Counted from the stretch's first letter, positions 28,114 through 38,014 are shown. The stretch is 64,000 nucleotides of DNA from Candidatus Enterococcus willemsii (GCF_009933335.1 NZ_MAEL01000054.1:62001-126000); one strand, 5' to 3'. The notes: generated by a model from the sequence alone, not told the origin. Program-made: numbers and translations.

Positions 28114-29118
28114 ATGTCTACTATTTCAGATGTAGCAAAATTAGCTGGCTTATCGGTTTCGACAGTCTCTCGTGTAATCAATAACCAAAAGTATGTTACT
28201 GAAGAAAAAAGAGAAGCCGTGCTCAAAGCGATGAAAGCGTTAAATTATCAACCTAGTGTAGCAGCTAGACAGCTACGTGGACAGCAAACTAATATTATTG
28301 GAGTAATTGTTCCTCGTATCACGAATCCATTTTTTTCTTATTTAGTAGATGAGCTTCAAAAGCAAGCGTATAAACAAGGATTTCAAATCATGATCTTTCA
28401 AAGCGATGAAGATAAGAAAAAAGAGCTCTCGTTCTTAAATTTAATGCTTCAAAAACAAGTAGATGGCATTATTATGTGTGCTGTTGAAAATGAGGAAAAG
28501 AAGGTAAGTTCTTATATGAAATATGGTCCAATTGTCTTATGTAATATTTTCTTTAATGGGAAATTTGAAGAGAATAAGATACCAAGAATTAGCTTAAATC
28601 AAGAACATGGGGCTTATATTGGAACAAAGTATCTTTTGGAAAAAGGGTATCGAAAGTTAGCTTATTGTACAGGTGGAACATTTGACGAACATGTTAAAGG
28701 AATTGAAAGGGATCGAGGCTTTACTAAAGCTTTGAATGAGTATGGACTAAAAATTAACAAAGATTGGGTGTATGTCAATCAACATACGATTAATGATGGT
28801 AAGCAGCTTGCACATGAATTTCAAAAATTGTCTGATAAGCCGGATGCAATATTTACGGGAAGTGATGAGATTGCAGCTGGATTTATTGCGGAAGCTAATC
28901 GTTTAGGCATTAAAGTACCAAATGATATTGCAGTATTAGGATTTGATAATCAAGTCACAGCTGAATTAACGGTACCAAGTATCACAACTGTTTCTCAACC
29001 AATCGATGAATTAGGAAAGCAAACAATTAATCTAATCACACATATTTTAGCTAATAAAGAATTTCAAATAGATGAAGAAATTCTAAAAATGAATGTAGTT
29101 ATAAGAGAATCTGCATGA
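28114..29118 (+). CDS. LacI-family regulator of the alpha-glucoside ABC operon
   Basis: A 334-residue repressor. HTH at 3-22 (ISDVAKLAGLSVSTVSRVIN), hinge QPSVAARQLRGQQ, and an effector domain from 60 with the IGVIVPRITNPFFSYLV start. It closely resembles, block by block, the regulator at 38015 (LAYCTGG, DAIFT-SDE, IGFDNQ), so the two arose from a common ancestor. The same TGATAACGATATCA palindrome stands before it and before the binding-protein gene downstream, indicating repression of both itself and the operon. GGAGGTGAGG precedes the ATG. Inducer unknown. Confidence 0.84.
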   Translation: MSTISDVAKLAGLSVSTVSRVINNQKYVTEEKREAVLKAMKALNYQPSVAARQLRGQQTNIIGVIVPRITNPFFSYLVDELQKQAYKQGFQIMIFQSDEDKKKELSFLNLMLQKQVDGIIMCAVENEEKKVSSYMKYGPIVLCNIFFNGKFEENKIPRISLNQEHGAYIGTKYLLEKGYRKLAYCTGGTFDEHVKGIERDRGFTKALNEYGLKINKDWVYVNQHTINDGKQLAHEFQKLSDKPDAIFTGSDEIAAGFIAEANRLGIKVPNDIAVLGFDNQVTAELTVPSITTVSQPIDELGKQTINLITHILANKEFQIDEEILKMNVVIRESA

Positions 29119-29146
29119 TTGCCATGTAGTTTTTCTTTAAATTATC

Positions 29147-29160
29147 TGATAACGATATCA
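29147..29160 (+). promoter_or_regulatory. LacI-type operator before the second ABC operon
   Basis: TGATAACGATATCA, identical to the copy at 28072-28085. The 183-bp intergenic region also has TTGACA at 29251-29256 but no convincing -10 at the right distance. Confidence 0.75.
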
Positions 29161-29301
29161 TACATAACTTTATATAAGGGGGAATCATTTGGACATAGCG
29201 GAAAATTTTTATAAATGGTTGTTCTTTTGAATAATAGAATAATCAGGTGTTTGACATTAGGGAAAAGCTTTTATCTCAATTAAAAGAAAGAAGGATGTAA
29301 A

Positions 29302-30594
29302 ATGTTTAAGAAAATGATTCGTACAGCAGCAATCTTAAGTGCAGTAGGTGTTTTAGCTGCATGTGGTAATTCTAAAGATAAAGATTCGACCTCAGGCAAT
29401 GATGAGGATCAAGTAACTATCGAAATTTTACAAGGGAAAGTTGAATTTAATAAACAGTTTGAAGCATTGGCTCAACAATATGAAGAACTAAATCCTGGAG
29501 TGAAAATTAATATCACTTCTGTTGGAGGGGGTTCTGATTATCTTTCTTCTTTAAAGACAAAATTCTCGTCTGGTGAAGAGCCAACTATTTTTAGCTTGTC
29601 AGGTCCAAGTGAAGTTGATCAATTTAGAGATAGTGTAGCAGATTTATCTGATACAGAAGCTTCAAAAAAAGCATTGGCTGGTACATTAGACTCAGTAACT
29701 TATGACGACGAAATTGTAGGTTTGCCATATAACTTAGAAGGTTATGGTTATATCTACAACAAAGAAATTTTTGAAAAAGCTGGTATTGATGCAGAAACAA
29801 TCAAATCATATGATGCTTTAGAAGCAGCTGTGAAAACATTAGATTCTAAAAAAGACGAATTGGGAATTAAAGGAGTGTTTGCTTTACCTGGAAAAGAAAC
29901 TTGGGTAATGACAAATCACTTAGGAAATACATTCTTAGCACCTGAATTTGACAATAATGTATTAAACGCTTATGAAGCAAAAGAAGTAAAATTTGAATTG
30001 TCAGATCAATATCAACGTGCATTAGATATGCAAAATAAATACTCAATTGGTAAGCCATTATCTATTGATTACTCACAACAAGTAGAAGAATACTTCTCGC
30101 TAGGTCAAGTAGCAATTATCCAACAAGGAAACTGGGTATATCCAACAATTGCACAAATTGATCCAGAATTCGCGAAAGAGGGCATTGGTATGTTGCCAAT
30201 TCCAGTTGACGGTTTAGAAGGAAAATTACCAGTAGGCGTGCCAAACTATTGGGCAGTGAATAAAAATAAATCAGACAAAGAAGTAAAAGCGGCAAAAGAT
30301 TTCATCGACTGGTTGTACTTATCTGATGAAGGTAAAAAAGCAGTTGTTGATGAATTAAACTTTATTCCTGCGTATGAAGGATATGATGGTTTAGATATTG
30401 CAGATCCATTATCTCAAGCTGTTTATGATTATTCACAAGCAGGTGAAACAATCGGTTGGGTATTTAATGGCTATCCAGCTGGATGGGAACAATCAACATT
30501 TGGTCCAGAAATTCAAAAATATCTTGAAGGTTCAACATCATGGGATGATGTCATTAAAGTGTCTCAAGATGGTTGGAAAGAAGCTAGAAAATAG
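29302..30594 (+). CDS. Sugar ABC transporter substrate-binding lipoprotein (second importer)
   Basis: A 430-residue binding protein with lipoprotein signal MFKKMIRTAAILSAVGVLAAC, lipid-modified Cys at 21. The mature part is a class of MalE/MsmE-like solute binder (VGGGSDYLSSLKTKFSSGEE; QQGNWVYPTI). GAAAGAAGGATG precedes the ATG. It heads an operon of two permeases, DUF624, two GH13 alpha-glucosidases and sucrose phosphorylase, suggesting alpha-glucosides and sucrose-type sugars as ligands. Specific ligand not readable. Confidence 0.87.
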   Translation: MFKKMIRTAAILSAVGVLAACGNSKDKDSTSGNDEDQVTIEILQGKVEFNKQFEALAQQYEELNPGVKINITSVGGGSDYLSSLKTKFSSGEEPTIFSLSGPSEVDQFRDSVADLSDTEASKKALAGTLDSVTYDDEIVGLPYNLEGYGYIYNKEIFEKAGIDAETIKSYDALEAAVKTLDSKKDELGIKGVFALPGKETWVMTNHLGNTFLAPEFDNNVLNAYEAKEVKFELSDQYQRALDMQNKYSIGKPLSIDYSQQVEEYFSLGQVAIIQQGNWVYPTIAQIDPEFAKEGIGMLPIPVDGLEGKLPVGVPNYWAVNKNKSDKEVKAAKDFIDWLYLSDEGKKAVVDELNFIPAYEGYDGLDIADPLSQAVYDYSQAGETIGWVFNGYPAGWEQSTFGPEIQKYLEGSTSWDDVIKVSQDGWKEARK

Positions 30595-30607
30595 GCACTA
30601 ATTGGTT

Positions 30608-30641
30608 ATGGGCAGTAGCTTACTTTATAGCTTCTGCCCAT
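30608..30641 (+). promoter_or_regulatory. Intercistronic hairpin after the second binding-protein gene
   Basis: ATGGGCAG-T-AGCT pairs with AGCT-T-CTGCCCAT (eight plus four base pairs). It is not followed by a T run. Position and lack of T tail match the hairpin at 22584-22622 in the other ABC operon. Confidence 0.65.
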
Positions 30642-30693
30642 TTCAGTAGTAATCATTTAAAGTCTTCGTAACGAAATTGGGGGAGTGAGCAAT

Positions 30694-31554
30694 ATGAGAA
30701 AAAATAATTTAACATTTTGGCTTTTTTTAACACCAGCTTTACTTAGTCTTACGCTAGTAATAATTGTACCCTTAGTGCTAGGAACGTATTATTCATTTAC
30801 AGATTGGAATGGTGTCGGTTCTTATTCTTTTATTGGTTTTTCAAATTATACGAAATTGTTTGCTGATGATACGTTCAAAAGTGCTCTATGGTTTACCATT
30901 AAATTTTCAATTGTTACTGTCATCTCATTAAATGTCTTAGGCTTAGGATTAGCAATGCTCGTTACACAAAAATTGAAAGTCAGCAATACGCTACGAACTG
31001 TCTTTTTTATGCCTAATTTAATTGGTGGATTGATTCTCGGTTTCATTTGGCAGTTTATTTTTGTTCGTGTGTTTTCATCAATTGGCGAAGCAGTAGGAAT
31101 GGATAGTTTAGTTGGATGGTTGTCAACAACTACCACTGGATTCTGGGGATTAGTCATTTTAACTTGTTGGCAAATGGGAGGATACATCATGATTATCTAT
31201 ATTGCCTATTTGCAAAATGTACCAAATGAACTAATGGAAGCTGCTGATATTGATGGTGCTTCAGCTATTCAGAAGTTTCGGTTTATTACCTTCCCATTAA
31301 TTGCACCCGCTTTTACTGTTAGTATGTTTTTAACCTTATCTAATTCTTTTAAAGTATATGATCAAAACTTATCATTAACGAATGGTGGTCCATATAATTC
31401 GACAGAAATGTTAGCGATGAATATTGTAAAAACGGCTTTTGTTAATAATGACATGTCTTATGGGCAAGCGAAATCATTAATTTTCTTTGTCATTGTTGCA
31501 ATCATTTCACTAACACAAGTGTACTACAATAAAAAACGTGAGGTGGAAATGTAA
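30694..31554 (+). CDS. Sugar ABC transporter permease, MalF type
   Basis: A 286-residue permease with six membrane helices and the EAA loop NELMEAADIDGASAIQKFRF near 180-200. A GTG at 30685 extends the frame, but GGGGGAG lies eight bases before the ATG at 30694, which is preferred. Its stop overlaps the next permease start by one base, indicating translational coupling. Confidence 0.87.
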   Translation: MRKNNLTFWLFLTPALLSLTLVIIVPLVLGTYYSFTDWNGVGSYSFIGFSNYTKLFADDTFKSALWFTIKFSIVTVISLNVLGLGLAMLVTQKLKVSNTLRTVFFMPNLIGGLILGFIWQFIFVRVFSSIGEAVGMDSLVGWLSTTTTGFWGLVILTCWQMGGYIMIIYIAYLQNVPNELMEAADIDGASAIQKFRFITFPLIAPAFTVSMFLTLSNSFKVYDQNLSLTNGGPYNSTEMLAMNIVKTAFVNNDMSYGQAKSLIFFVIVAIISLTQVYYNKKREVEM

Positions 31555-32369
31555 TGAAAAATAAATCAAATAAAATTATTCTTTCCATTATTGGTATTGC
31601 TTTAGGTCTTCTATGGTTGTTTCCTTTTTACTTGATGGTTGTTAATAGTTTTAAAACACCAAAAGGAATATTTACTGATGTTATTGGTTTCCCTCTTGAA
31701 ACAACATTTGAAAACTATAAAAATGCGTTTGTTGAATTGGATTTTTTTAAATCATTATTTAATTCGGTATTAATTACTGTCGTGAGTATTTTAGTGATTA
31801 TTTTCTGTTCATCAATGGCAGCATATGTTTTGGCCCGAACAAAAACTAAAATGAGTATGATTGTGTTGATGATTTTTGTTGCAGCAATGTTAATTCCGTT
31901 CCAATCAGTAATGATTCCATTGGTATCTATTTTTGGTAATGTCGGGATGTTGAATAAAGTTGGTTTAATCTTTATGTATCTAGGTTTTGGTGGAAGCTTA
32001 TCTATTTTCCTCTTTCATGGGGCAATGGGAGGTATTCCCGTATCATTGGATGAAGCTGCGTTGATTGATGGTGCTTCGAAGTTTCAAATTTTTACGAAGA
32101 TAATTTTTCCACTGTTGATGCCAATTTCTGTTACTTCAGGAATTTTAAATGTTATCTGGATTTGGAATGACTACTTATTACCATCGTTGATTTTAGGAAA
32201 AGCAGATGAGACGATTCCATTGAAAATGTTTTATTTCTTTGGACAATATACAAAGCAATGGCATCTAGCATTAGCAGGTTTAACGATCGCTATTATTCCA
32301 GTAATTATTTTCTACTTCTTTGCTCAAAAATATATTATTGAAGGAGTAGCAGAAGGTGCTGTGAAGTAA
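31554..32369 (+). CDS. Sugar ABC transporter permease, MalG type
   Basis: A 271-residue permease, six helices, EAA loop VSLDEAALIDGASKFQIFTK near 165-185, ending YIIEGVAEGAVK as is usual for MalG-like proteins. TAATG overlap joins it to the preceding permease. As in the first importer, no ATPase gene follows. Confidence 0.88.
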   Translation: MKNKSNKIILSIIGIALGLLWLFPFYLMVVNSFKTPKGIFTDVIGFPLETTFENYKNAFVELDFFKSLFNSVLITVVSILVIIFCSSMAAYVLARTKTKMSMIVLMIFVAAMLIPFQSVMIPLVSIFGNVGMLNKVGLIFMYLGFGGSLSIFLFHGAMGGIPVSLDEAALIDGASKFQIFTKIIFPLLMPISVTSGILNVIWIWNDYLLPSLILGKADETIPLKMFYFFGQYTKQWHLALAGLTIAIIPVIIFYFFAQKYIIEGVAEGAVK

Positions 32370-32388
32370 CAAGAAAGGAAGAAAAGAA

Positions 32389-33024
32389 ATGAATAAGGAA
32401 AAATTAATGGGTGATTTATTAACTTTATGCGAATGGTTAATGAATTGTTCGATATCAAATCTAGTTTGGGTGATTTTCACTTTACCAAGCTTCATGGCAG
32501 GGTACCAATTATTATTTGCACCATCGGGGTTGGCTGTGCTAAGTAGCCTGTTCTTTTTCTCCTTATCTCTATTCTTTCTTACTTTGCCAGCTACGAGAAG
32601 TTTAGTTCTTTTTTGTAAAGATTGGAGTGAAAATAGGTTAAGCAAATATACATTTTATCTTAAACAAGGGTATGCATTTTGGTTTAAGCGGAAAAAAATT
32701 GCATTATTATTTAGTATTCTATTTGGGAATGTATTATTTTATTTTCGTATAGCAAAAAATTCAGCATTTTTATTACCTATATGTTTATTTATTGGGATGA
32801 TTGCATTATTAACATTATTTTACTACCTTGTTATGAATTTAAGCAGCTCAATAGATATTTTAGAGGCACTTTCGCTGACGATTACTCGTTGGAAAGATTC
32901 CATCAAATTATTGATAGTTGTGCTAGGAACACTATTCGTTTGTTTGTTCGGCATACAATATTTGTATATAGTTGGAATTTTTACTATTTTAGTCAGATTC
33001 GTTGTGAGAGTCATTGAAAAATAG
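32389..33024 (+). CDS. DUF624 (YesL-like) membrane protein
   Basis: A 211-residue protein with about five hydrophobic segments (for instance ISNLVWVIFTLPSFMAGYQ, LSSLFFFSLSLFFLTLPATR, LFSILFGNVLFYF). The N-terminal pattern and the conserved LPATRSL block match DUF624/YesL proteins, which regularly accompany binding-protein sugar importers in Firmicutes. Molecular role unknown; perhaps an accessory to the transporter. It is 20 bases after the permease and behind GAAAGGAAG. Confidence 0.72.
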   Translation: MNKEKLMGDLLTLCEWLMNCSISNLVWVIFTLPSFMAGYQLLFAPSGLAVLSSLFFFSLSLFFLTLPATRSLVLFCKDWSENRLSKYTFYLKQGYAFWFKRKKIALLFSILFGNVLFYFRIAKNSAFLLPICLFIGMIALLTLFYYLVMNLSSSIDILEALSLTITRWKDSIKLLIVVLGTLFVCLFGIQYLYIVGIFTILVRFVVRVIEK

Positions 33025-33062
33025 CAAGTTGAATTATTGGAAAAGTTACTGGAGGTTTTTAA

Positions 33063-34736
33063 GTGGAAAAGCAGTTGTTAAATAAAAAATGGTGGCACGA
33101 AACAATTGGATATCAAATTTATCCAAAAAGTTTTCAAGATTCAAATAATGATGGTGTAGGTGACATTCAAGGAATGATTCAACATTTAGATGAGTTACAA
33201 GAACTTGGCGTAAATGTTGTCTGGATTAGTCCGATTAACTTATCACCGATGGTTGATCATGGGTATGATATTTCAGATTATTTCCAAATTGATCCATCGT
33301 TTGGAACAAATGAAGACTTTGAAGAATTGATTCAAGAAGCCAATAAACGTGGCATTAAAATTTTAATGGATTTAGTGATTAATCATACTTCTGATCAACA
33401 TGAATGGTTTAAAGAAGCGTTAGCAAATCCGAATAGTGATTTTCGTAATTATTATGTGATAAAAGAAGGGAAAGATGGTTTACCACCGAATAATTGGCGT
33501 TCTATTTTTGGCGGAAGTGCTTGGGAACAAATTGAAGATACCAATGAGTACTACTTACATTTGTTTACAAAAGGTCAACCTGACCTGAACTGGGAAAATC
33601 CAATGTTACGTGAAGAATTGTATCAAATGATTCAGTATTGGTTAGACCGCGGATTAGGCGGCTTCCGAATTGATGCGATTACGCATATTAAGAAAAATTA
33701 TGATTATATCAATGTCCCAGCAGATGGTCCGGATAATTTGGCTACGGTATGGGAGCATTATCGTGACGCAACAGGTATTGGCGAATTTTTAGGAGAGATG
33801 CGCGATCGCGTCTTTACTGACAATGATGTATTGACGATTGCTGAAATGGATGTGGAAGATCCTGACAAATGGGAAGAATATTTTGGAGAAAACGGCTATT
33901 TTTCAACAATTTTTGATTTTTATCATACTCCGTATTCCATTCAGCAAGAGAAATACAAAGAGCATCCAGTGACATTTATTGAGGACATGAAAACAAAAAT
34001 GTTTGCCAAGCAAGTAAAAGCAAATGGTCGTGTATTGTTTACGAATTTCTTGGAAAATCATGATTTACCAAGAGCGCTAAACCGCTGGATTCCTGAGTCG
34101 GAGATTCATTTCAATAGTGCGTCAGCATTAGCAATGATGTATTTCTTTTTACGTGGTATTCCGGTTATTTATCAAGGACAAGAAATTGGCATGGTCGATT
34201 ATCCGAAAGATTCGATTGAGGAGTATTTGGATTTACCAACCTATAATAACTATGAAAACTACTTATTAGAAGGTCTATCTGAAGATGAAGCGTTGCATCA
34301 AATTAATATTGAATGTCGTGAAAATAGTCGGACACCAGTGCAATGGGATGCGTCAGAATATGCAGGATTTTCGACAGTAAAACCTTGGTTTGATGTGAAT
34401 CCAAATTACCATGACATCAATTATGCGCAACAAAAAGATGACCCACATTCACTATTAAATTTCTACAAAAAAATGGCTGTTTTACGTAAAAATAAAGCGT
34501 ATCAAGAGACCTTTATTTACAGTGATACGGTGCCTTTTGCTACCGAGATTAAAGGGTGTGTTGCGTATGAGCGTCAAGGTATAGAGTCTATCTTTGTTAT
34601 CTGTAATATGACGAATCAACCAATGCAAGTACCTGTCGCATCAGTAGAGGAAATTTTGCTAACCAATGGAGAAACAGATATTTATGTAGATGGATACCTT
34701 CATTTAAAACCATATCAAGGAATTATTTTTAAATAA
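33063..34736 (+). CDS. GH13 alpha-glucosidase
   Basis: A 557-residue cytosolic glycoside hydrolase. It starts with GTG behind TGGAGG. The (beta/alpha)8 barrel motifs are complete: DLVINHTS (103-110), nucleophile Asp204 in GGFRIDAITHIKK, acid Glu261 in TIAEMDV, and transition-state Asp334 in LENHDLPR; domain B lies about 105-175 and the C-terminal beta domain from 490. The residue after the nucleophile is Ala rather than the Val of oligo-1,6-glucosidases and dextran glucosidases, which argues for alpha-1,4 or mixed activity. It acts on sugars brought in by the ABC importer upstream. Confidence 0.87.
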   Translation: MEKQLLNKKWWHETIGYQIYPKSFQDSNNDGVGDIQGMIQHLDELQELGVNVVWISPINLSPMVDHGYDISDYFQIDPSFGTNEDFEELIQEANKRGIKILMDLVINHTSDQHEWFKEALANPNSDFRNYYVIKEGKDGLPPNNWRSIFGGSAWEQIEDTNEYYLHLFTKGQPDLNWENPMLREELYQMIQYWLDRGLGGFRIDAITHIKKNYDYINVPADGPDNLATVWEHYRDATGIGEFLGEMRDRVFTDNDVLTIAEMDVEDPDKWEEYFGENGYFSTIFDFYHTPYSIQQEKYKEHPVTFIEDMKTKMFAKQVKANGRVLFTNFLENHDLPRALNRWIPESEIHFNSASALAMMYFFLRGIPVIYQGQEIGMVDYPKDSIEEYLDLPTYNNYENYLLEGLSEDEALHQINIECRENSRTPVQWDASEYAGFSTVKPWFDVNPNYHDINYAQQKDDPHSLLNFYKKMAVLRKNKAYQETFIYSDTVPFATEIKGCVAYERQGIESIFVICNMTNQPMQVPVASVEEILLTNGETDIYVDGYLHLKPYQGIIFK

Positions 34737-34749
34737 AAGAGGTGAGTCA

Positions 34750-36435
34750 ATGACAACAAAAGACTGGTGGAAAGAATCAGTAGTCTACCAAGTGTATCCG
34801 AAAAGTTTTCAAGATAGTGATGGAGATGGTTTTGGAGATCTTCGTGGGATTATTAATCGTTTGGACTATTTAAAAGAGTTAGGTATTGATGTCTTATGGT
34901 TATGTCCAGTTTATCAATCACCAATGGATGATGGAGGCTATGATATTTCTGATTACTATACCATTGACGAACGCTTTGGAACGAACGAAGAAATGGATGA
35001 ATTGTTAGAAAAAGCTAATCGATTAGGAATAAAGGTATTGATGGATTTAGTCGTGAATCATACTTCAGATGAACATGAATGGTTTCAAAAAGCATTGGCT
35101 GATCCGGATAGTAAATATCGTGATTATTATATCTTCCGAGAAGGGGTAGATGGCAACCCACCAAATAATTGGCGCTCTTACTTTGGGGATGCCGCTTGGG
35201 AAAAAGTACCCAATGAAGAGAATCTTTTCTATCTACATGCTTTTACGAAAAAGCAGCCTGATTTAAACTGGGAAAATGAAGAAGTGCGTGAAGAAATTTA
35301 TAAAATGATTAACCATTGGTTGGATAAGGGACTGGGTGGTTTCAGAATCGATGCAATTTTGAATATCAAAAAAGAAATTGAATATGGCCAATTAGAAGTA
35401 GATGGTGAAGACGGTCGCGCCTTTATTGGACACTGGATTTTGAACAAACCCGGTATTGAAGAGTGGCTTGAAGAAATGCAAGAGCGAACATTTCGACCTC
35501 ACAACAGCATGACCGTTGCAGAAGCAGATGTGCCAGAAGAACGTTTAGCAGAATATATTGGTGAAGATGGTTATTATTCTATGGTGTTTGATTTTAGTTA
35601 TACTGATATTGATGTACCTGCAACGGGTGAATGGTTTGTTGACAGTAATTGGACATGGCAACAGATGCGTGAACGAATTTTTAATAGTCAATTAATGACG
35701 CAACGAAATGGTTGGGGAGCACTGTATTTAGAAAACCATGATCAACCACGTTCGATTAATAAATATATCCCAGTAGAACATATTAATGACTACAGCAAAA
35801 AAATGTTAGCGACCTTGTTTATGTGTTTACGAGGAACACCATTTATCTATCAAGGCCAAGAAATCGGGATGGAGAATATAACGCTAGCGGACATTGATAC
35901 GTTTGATGATGTGGCGACTTATGCTCAATATTATCGTGGAATTGCTTCTGGTTTAACGGAAGAAGAGGCACTAAAGATTGTCAATCATCGCAGCCGTGAT
36001 AATTCTAGAACACCAATGCAATGGGATAGTACACAACAAGCAGGTTTTTCAGGAGCAGAAACGACTTGGTTTCCAGTCAATTCTAATTATGAAACTATCA
36101 ATGTTGAAAATGAGTGGAATAATCCAAATTCTGTCTTACATTATTACCGCCAATTAATTGCATTGCGTAAGAATAGTCCATACCAAGAGAATTTAATTTA
36201 CGGGGAATTTGTTCCTGTAGCTGAAAAAAATAAAGAAGTAATTGTGTACGAGCGTCAATTAGAGGGACAAATAATACGCGTGTTGATTAATCCAACGTCC
36301 GTAGAACAACGAGTTAAGCATGATGGATTAAATTATTTCGTTATCGGTAACTACCCCGTAGAAAATGATATGTTAGAAGAATCCTTTGTCTTACGTCCCT
36401 TTGAAAGTATTGTATTAGCAAATTATGGAGGTTAA
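34750..36435 (+). CDS. GH13 alpha-glucosidase, second copy
   Basis: A 561-residue paralogue: DLVVNHTS (99-106), nucleophile Asp201 in GGFRIDAILNIKK, acid Glu258 in TVAEADV, Asp331 in LENHDQPR. It is nearer to the enzyme at 39082 than to its immediate neighbour in the stretch GEDGYYSMVFDFSYTDIDV and in the NHDQPR motif. AGAGGTGAG precedes the ATG, 13 bases after the first enzyme. As there, Ala follows the nucleophile. Different chain length or linkage preference from its neighbour is likely but not readable. Confidence 0.87.
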   Translation: MTTKDWWKESVVYQVYPKSFQDSDGDGFGDLRGIINRLDYLKELGIDVLWLCPVYQSPMDDGGYDISDYYTIDERFGTNEEMDELLEKANRLGIKVLMDLVVNHTSDEHEWFQKALADPDSKYRDYYIFREGVDGNPPNNWRSYFGDAAWEKVPNEENLFYLHAFTKKQPDLNWENEEVREEIYKMINHWLDKGLGGFRIDAILNIKKEIEYGQLEVDGEDGRAFIGHWILNKPGIEEWLEEMQERTFRPHNSMTVAEADVPEERLAEYIGEDGYYSMVFDFSYTDIDVPATGEWFVDSNWTWQQMRERIFNSQLMTQRNGWGALYLENHDQPRSINKYIPVEHINDYSKKMLATLFMCLRGTPFIYQGQEIGMENITLADIDTFDDVATYAQYYRGIASGLTEEEALKIVNHRSRDNSRTPMQWDSTQQAGFSGAETTWFPVNSNYETINVENEWNNPNSVLHYYRQLIALRKNSPYQENLIYGEFVPVAEKNKEVIVYERQLEGQIIRVLINPTSVEQRVKHDGLNYFVIGNYPVENDMLEESFVLRPFESIVLANYGG

Positions 36436-36438
36436 ACA

Positions 36439-37884
36439 ATGAAAATCAAAAACGAAGCGATGCTCATTACCTATTCAGATAGTTTAGGTAAAAACATGGG
36501 TGAGTTAAAAACAGTGTTAGACAAGTATTTAAAAGGTGCCATTGGTGGGGTTCATTTGTTGCCATTCTTTCCATCGACGGGTGATCGTGGCTTTGCACCG
36601 AGTGATTATACCACGGTTGATCCAGCACTTGGTACGTGGGAAGACGTGGAAGCATTAGGAGAAGACTATTATTTAATGTTTGACTTTATGATTAACCATA
36701 TTTCTCGTGAGTCGAAATTTTTCCAAGACTTTAAGAAAAATCATGAACATTCACCTTATAAAGACATGTTTATTCGAATTCATGAGTTTTTCCCAGAAAA
36801 TCGCCCCACGCAAGAAGATATTGATTTAATTTATAAACGCAAAGACAAAGCACCCTTTCAGACGGTTGAATTTGTGGATGGAACGACCGAAGAAGTGTGG
36901 AATACCTTTGGGGAAGAACAAATTGATTTAGATGTGACCAAAGAAATCGTGAAAGAATTTATTCGTGAAACCATTAAAGATATGGCCAGTCATGGTTGTT
37001 CGTTAATTCGTTTAGATGCGTTTGCCTATGCTATCAAAAAATTAGATACCAACGATTTCTTTGTGGAACCCGATATTTGGGAATTATTAGATGAAGTCCG
37101 TCAAGAAGCAGCGAAATATGAGGTTGAGTTGTTGCCGGAAATCCATGAGCACTACTCGATTCAAATGAAAATTGCCGACCATAACTACTATATTTATGAT
37201 TTTGCTTTGCCGATGGTCACGTTGTATTCACTCTATAGTGGCAAGTCTGAACGACTAGCCCGCTGGTTGAAAATGAGTCCAATGAAACAATTCACCACGT
37301 TAGATACTCATGATGGTATCGGTGTCGTTGATGCACGGGATTTATTAACCGATGAAGAATTGGACTACACGTCGGAAGAGTTGTACAAGGTCGGAGCGAA
37401 TGTGAAAAAAGTTTATTCTAGTGCCAACTACAACAACTTAGATATTTATCAAATTAACAGCACATATTACAGTGCACTAGGAGATAACGACCGTAGTTAT
37501 CTATTAGCACGTGCCATCCAAGTATTTGCACCAGGGATTCCACAAATTTATTATGTTGGTCTATTGGCTGGAAAAAATGATATTGAGTTATTAGAAGCGA
37601 CGAAAGAAGGTCGTAATATCAATCGTCATTACTATGATTTCGACGAAATTGATCAAGAAGTCCAACGTCCAGTTGTCCAAAACCTTCTGAAGTTATTGCA
37701 ATTCCGTAATCAATCGGAAGCCTTTGACTTGTCGGGTAGTATTGAAGTAACAACCCCAACAGAAAATGAGCTAGTGGTAGTCCGTAAAAACAAAGCCGGC
37801 GATCAAGTCGCAACATTGACTGCGAATTTAGTTACGAAAGCTTTTGTTGTACAAGAAGCAAACACGATTATTTTGGAACAATAA
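36439..37884 (+). CDS. gtfA: Sucrose phosphorylase (GH13_18)
   Basis: A 481-residue cytosolic enzyme that converts sucrose and phosphate to glucose-1-phosphate and fructose. It strongly resembles streptococcal Gtf[34 protein letters not shown], nucleophile Asp193 in LIRLDAFAY, acid Glu234 in LPEIHEHY, and [12 protein letters not shown]. It is one codon away from the GH13 gene upstream and ends at a strong terminator. Because phosphorolysis saves ATP, it fits ABC-imported, unphosphorylated sucrose, including sucrose released from raffinose by the alpha-galactosidase encoded at 25796. A sucrose-6'-phosphate phosphorylase is the main alternative. Confidence 0.92.
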   Translation: MKIKNEAMLITYSDSLGKNMGELKTVLDKYLKGAIGGVHLLPFFPSTGDRGFAPSDYTTVDPALGTWEDVEALGEDYYLMFDFMINHISRESKFFQDFKKNHEHSPYKDMFIRIHEFFPENRPTQEDIDLIYKRKDKAPFQTVEFVDGTTEEVWNTFGEEQIDLDVTKEIVKEFIRETIKDMASHGCSLIRLDAFAYAIKKLDTNDFFVEPDIWELLDEVRQEAAKYEVELLPEIHEHYSIQMKIADHNYYIYDFALPMVTLYSLYSGKSERLARWLKMSPMKQFTTLDTHDGIGVVDARDLLTDEELDYTSEELYKVGANVKKVYSSANYNNLDIYQINSTYYSALGDNDRSYLLARAIQVFAPGIPQIYYVGLLAGKNDIELLEATKEGRNINRHYYDFDEIDQEVQRPVVQNLLKLLQFRNQSEAFDLSGSIEVTTPTENELVVVRKNKAGDQVATLTANLVTKAFVVQEANTIILEQ

Positions 37885-37897
37885 ATTTTAATTACTC

Positions 37898-37946
37898 AAA
37901 AGATGTATTCTTGCGTAATTTAAGCAAGAATGCATCTTTTTATTTT
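37898..37946 (+). terminator. Terminator of the ABC/alpha-glucosidase/gtfA operon
   Basis: AAAAGATGTATTCTTGC and GCAAGAATGCATCTTTT form a 17-bp stem with one mismatch and a T-rich tail. Confidence 0.9.
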
Positions 37947-37951
37947 TTTTG

Positions 37952-37999
37952 TTGACAACGGATTCAAAATATTTTATAGTATGTATGAAATCGATACCA
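37952..37999 (+). promoter_or_regulatory. Promoter and operator of the LacI gene at 38015
   Basis: TTGACA (37952-37957), 17 bases, TATAGT (37975-37980): near consensus. TGAAATCGATACCA (37986-37999), a partly degenerate copy of the perfect palindrome at 39041-39056, begins six bases after the -10. Confidence 0.8.
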
Positions 38000-38014
38000 C
38001 AAAGGAGCGATGAT

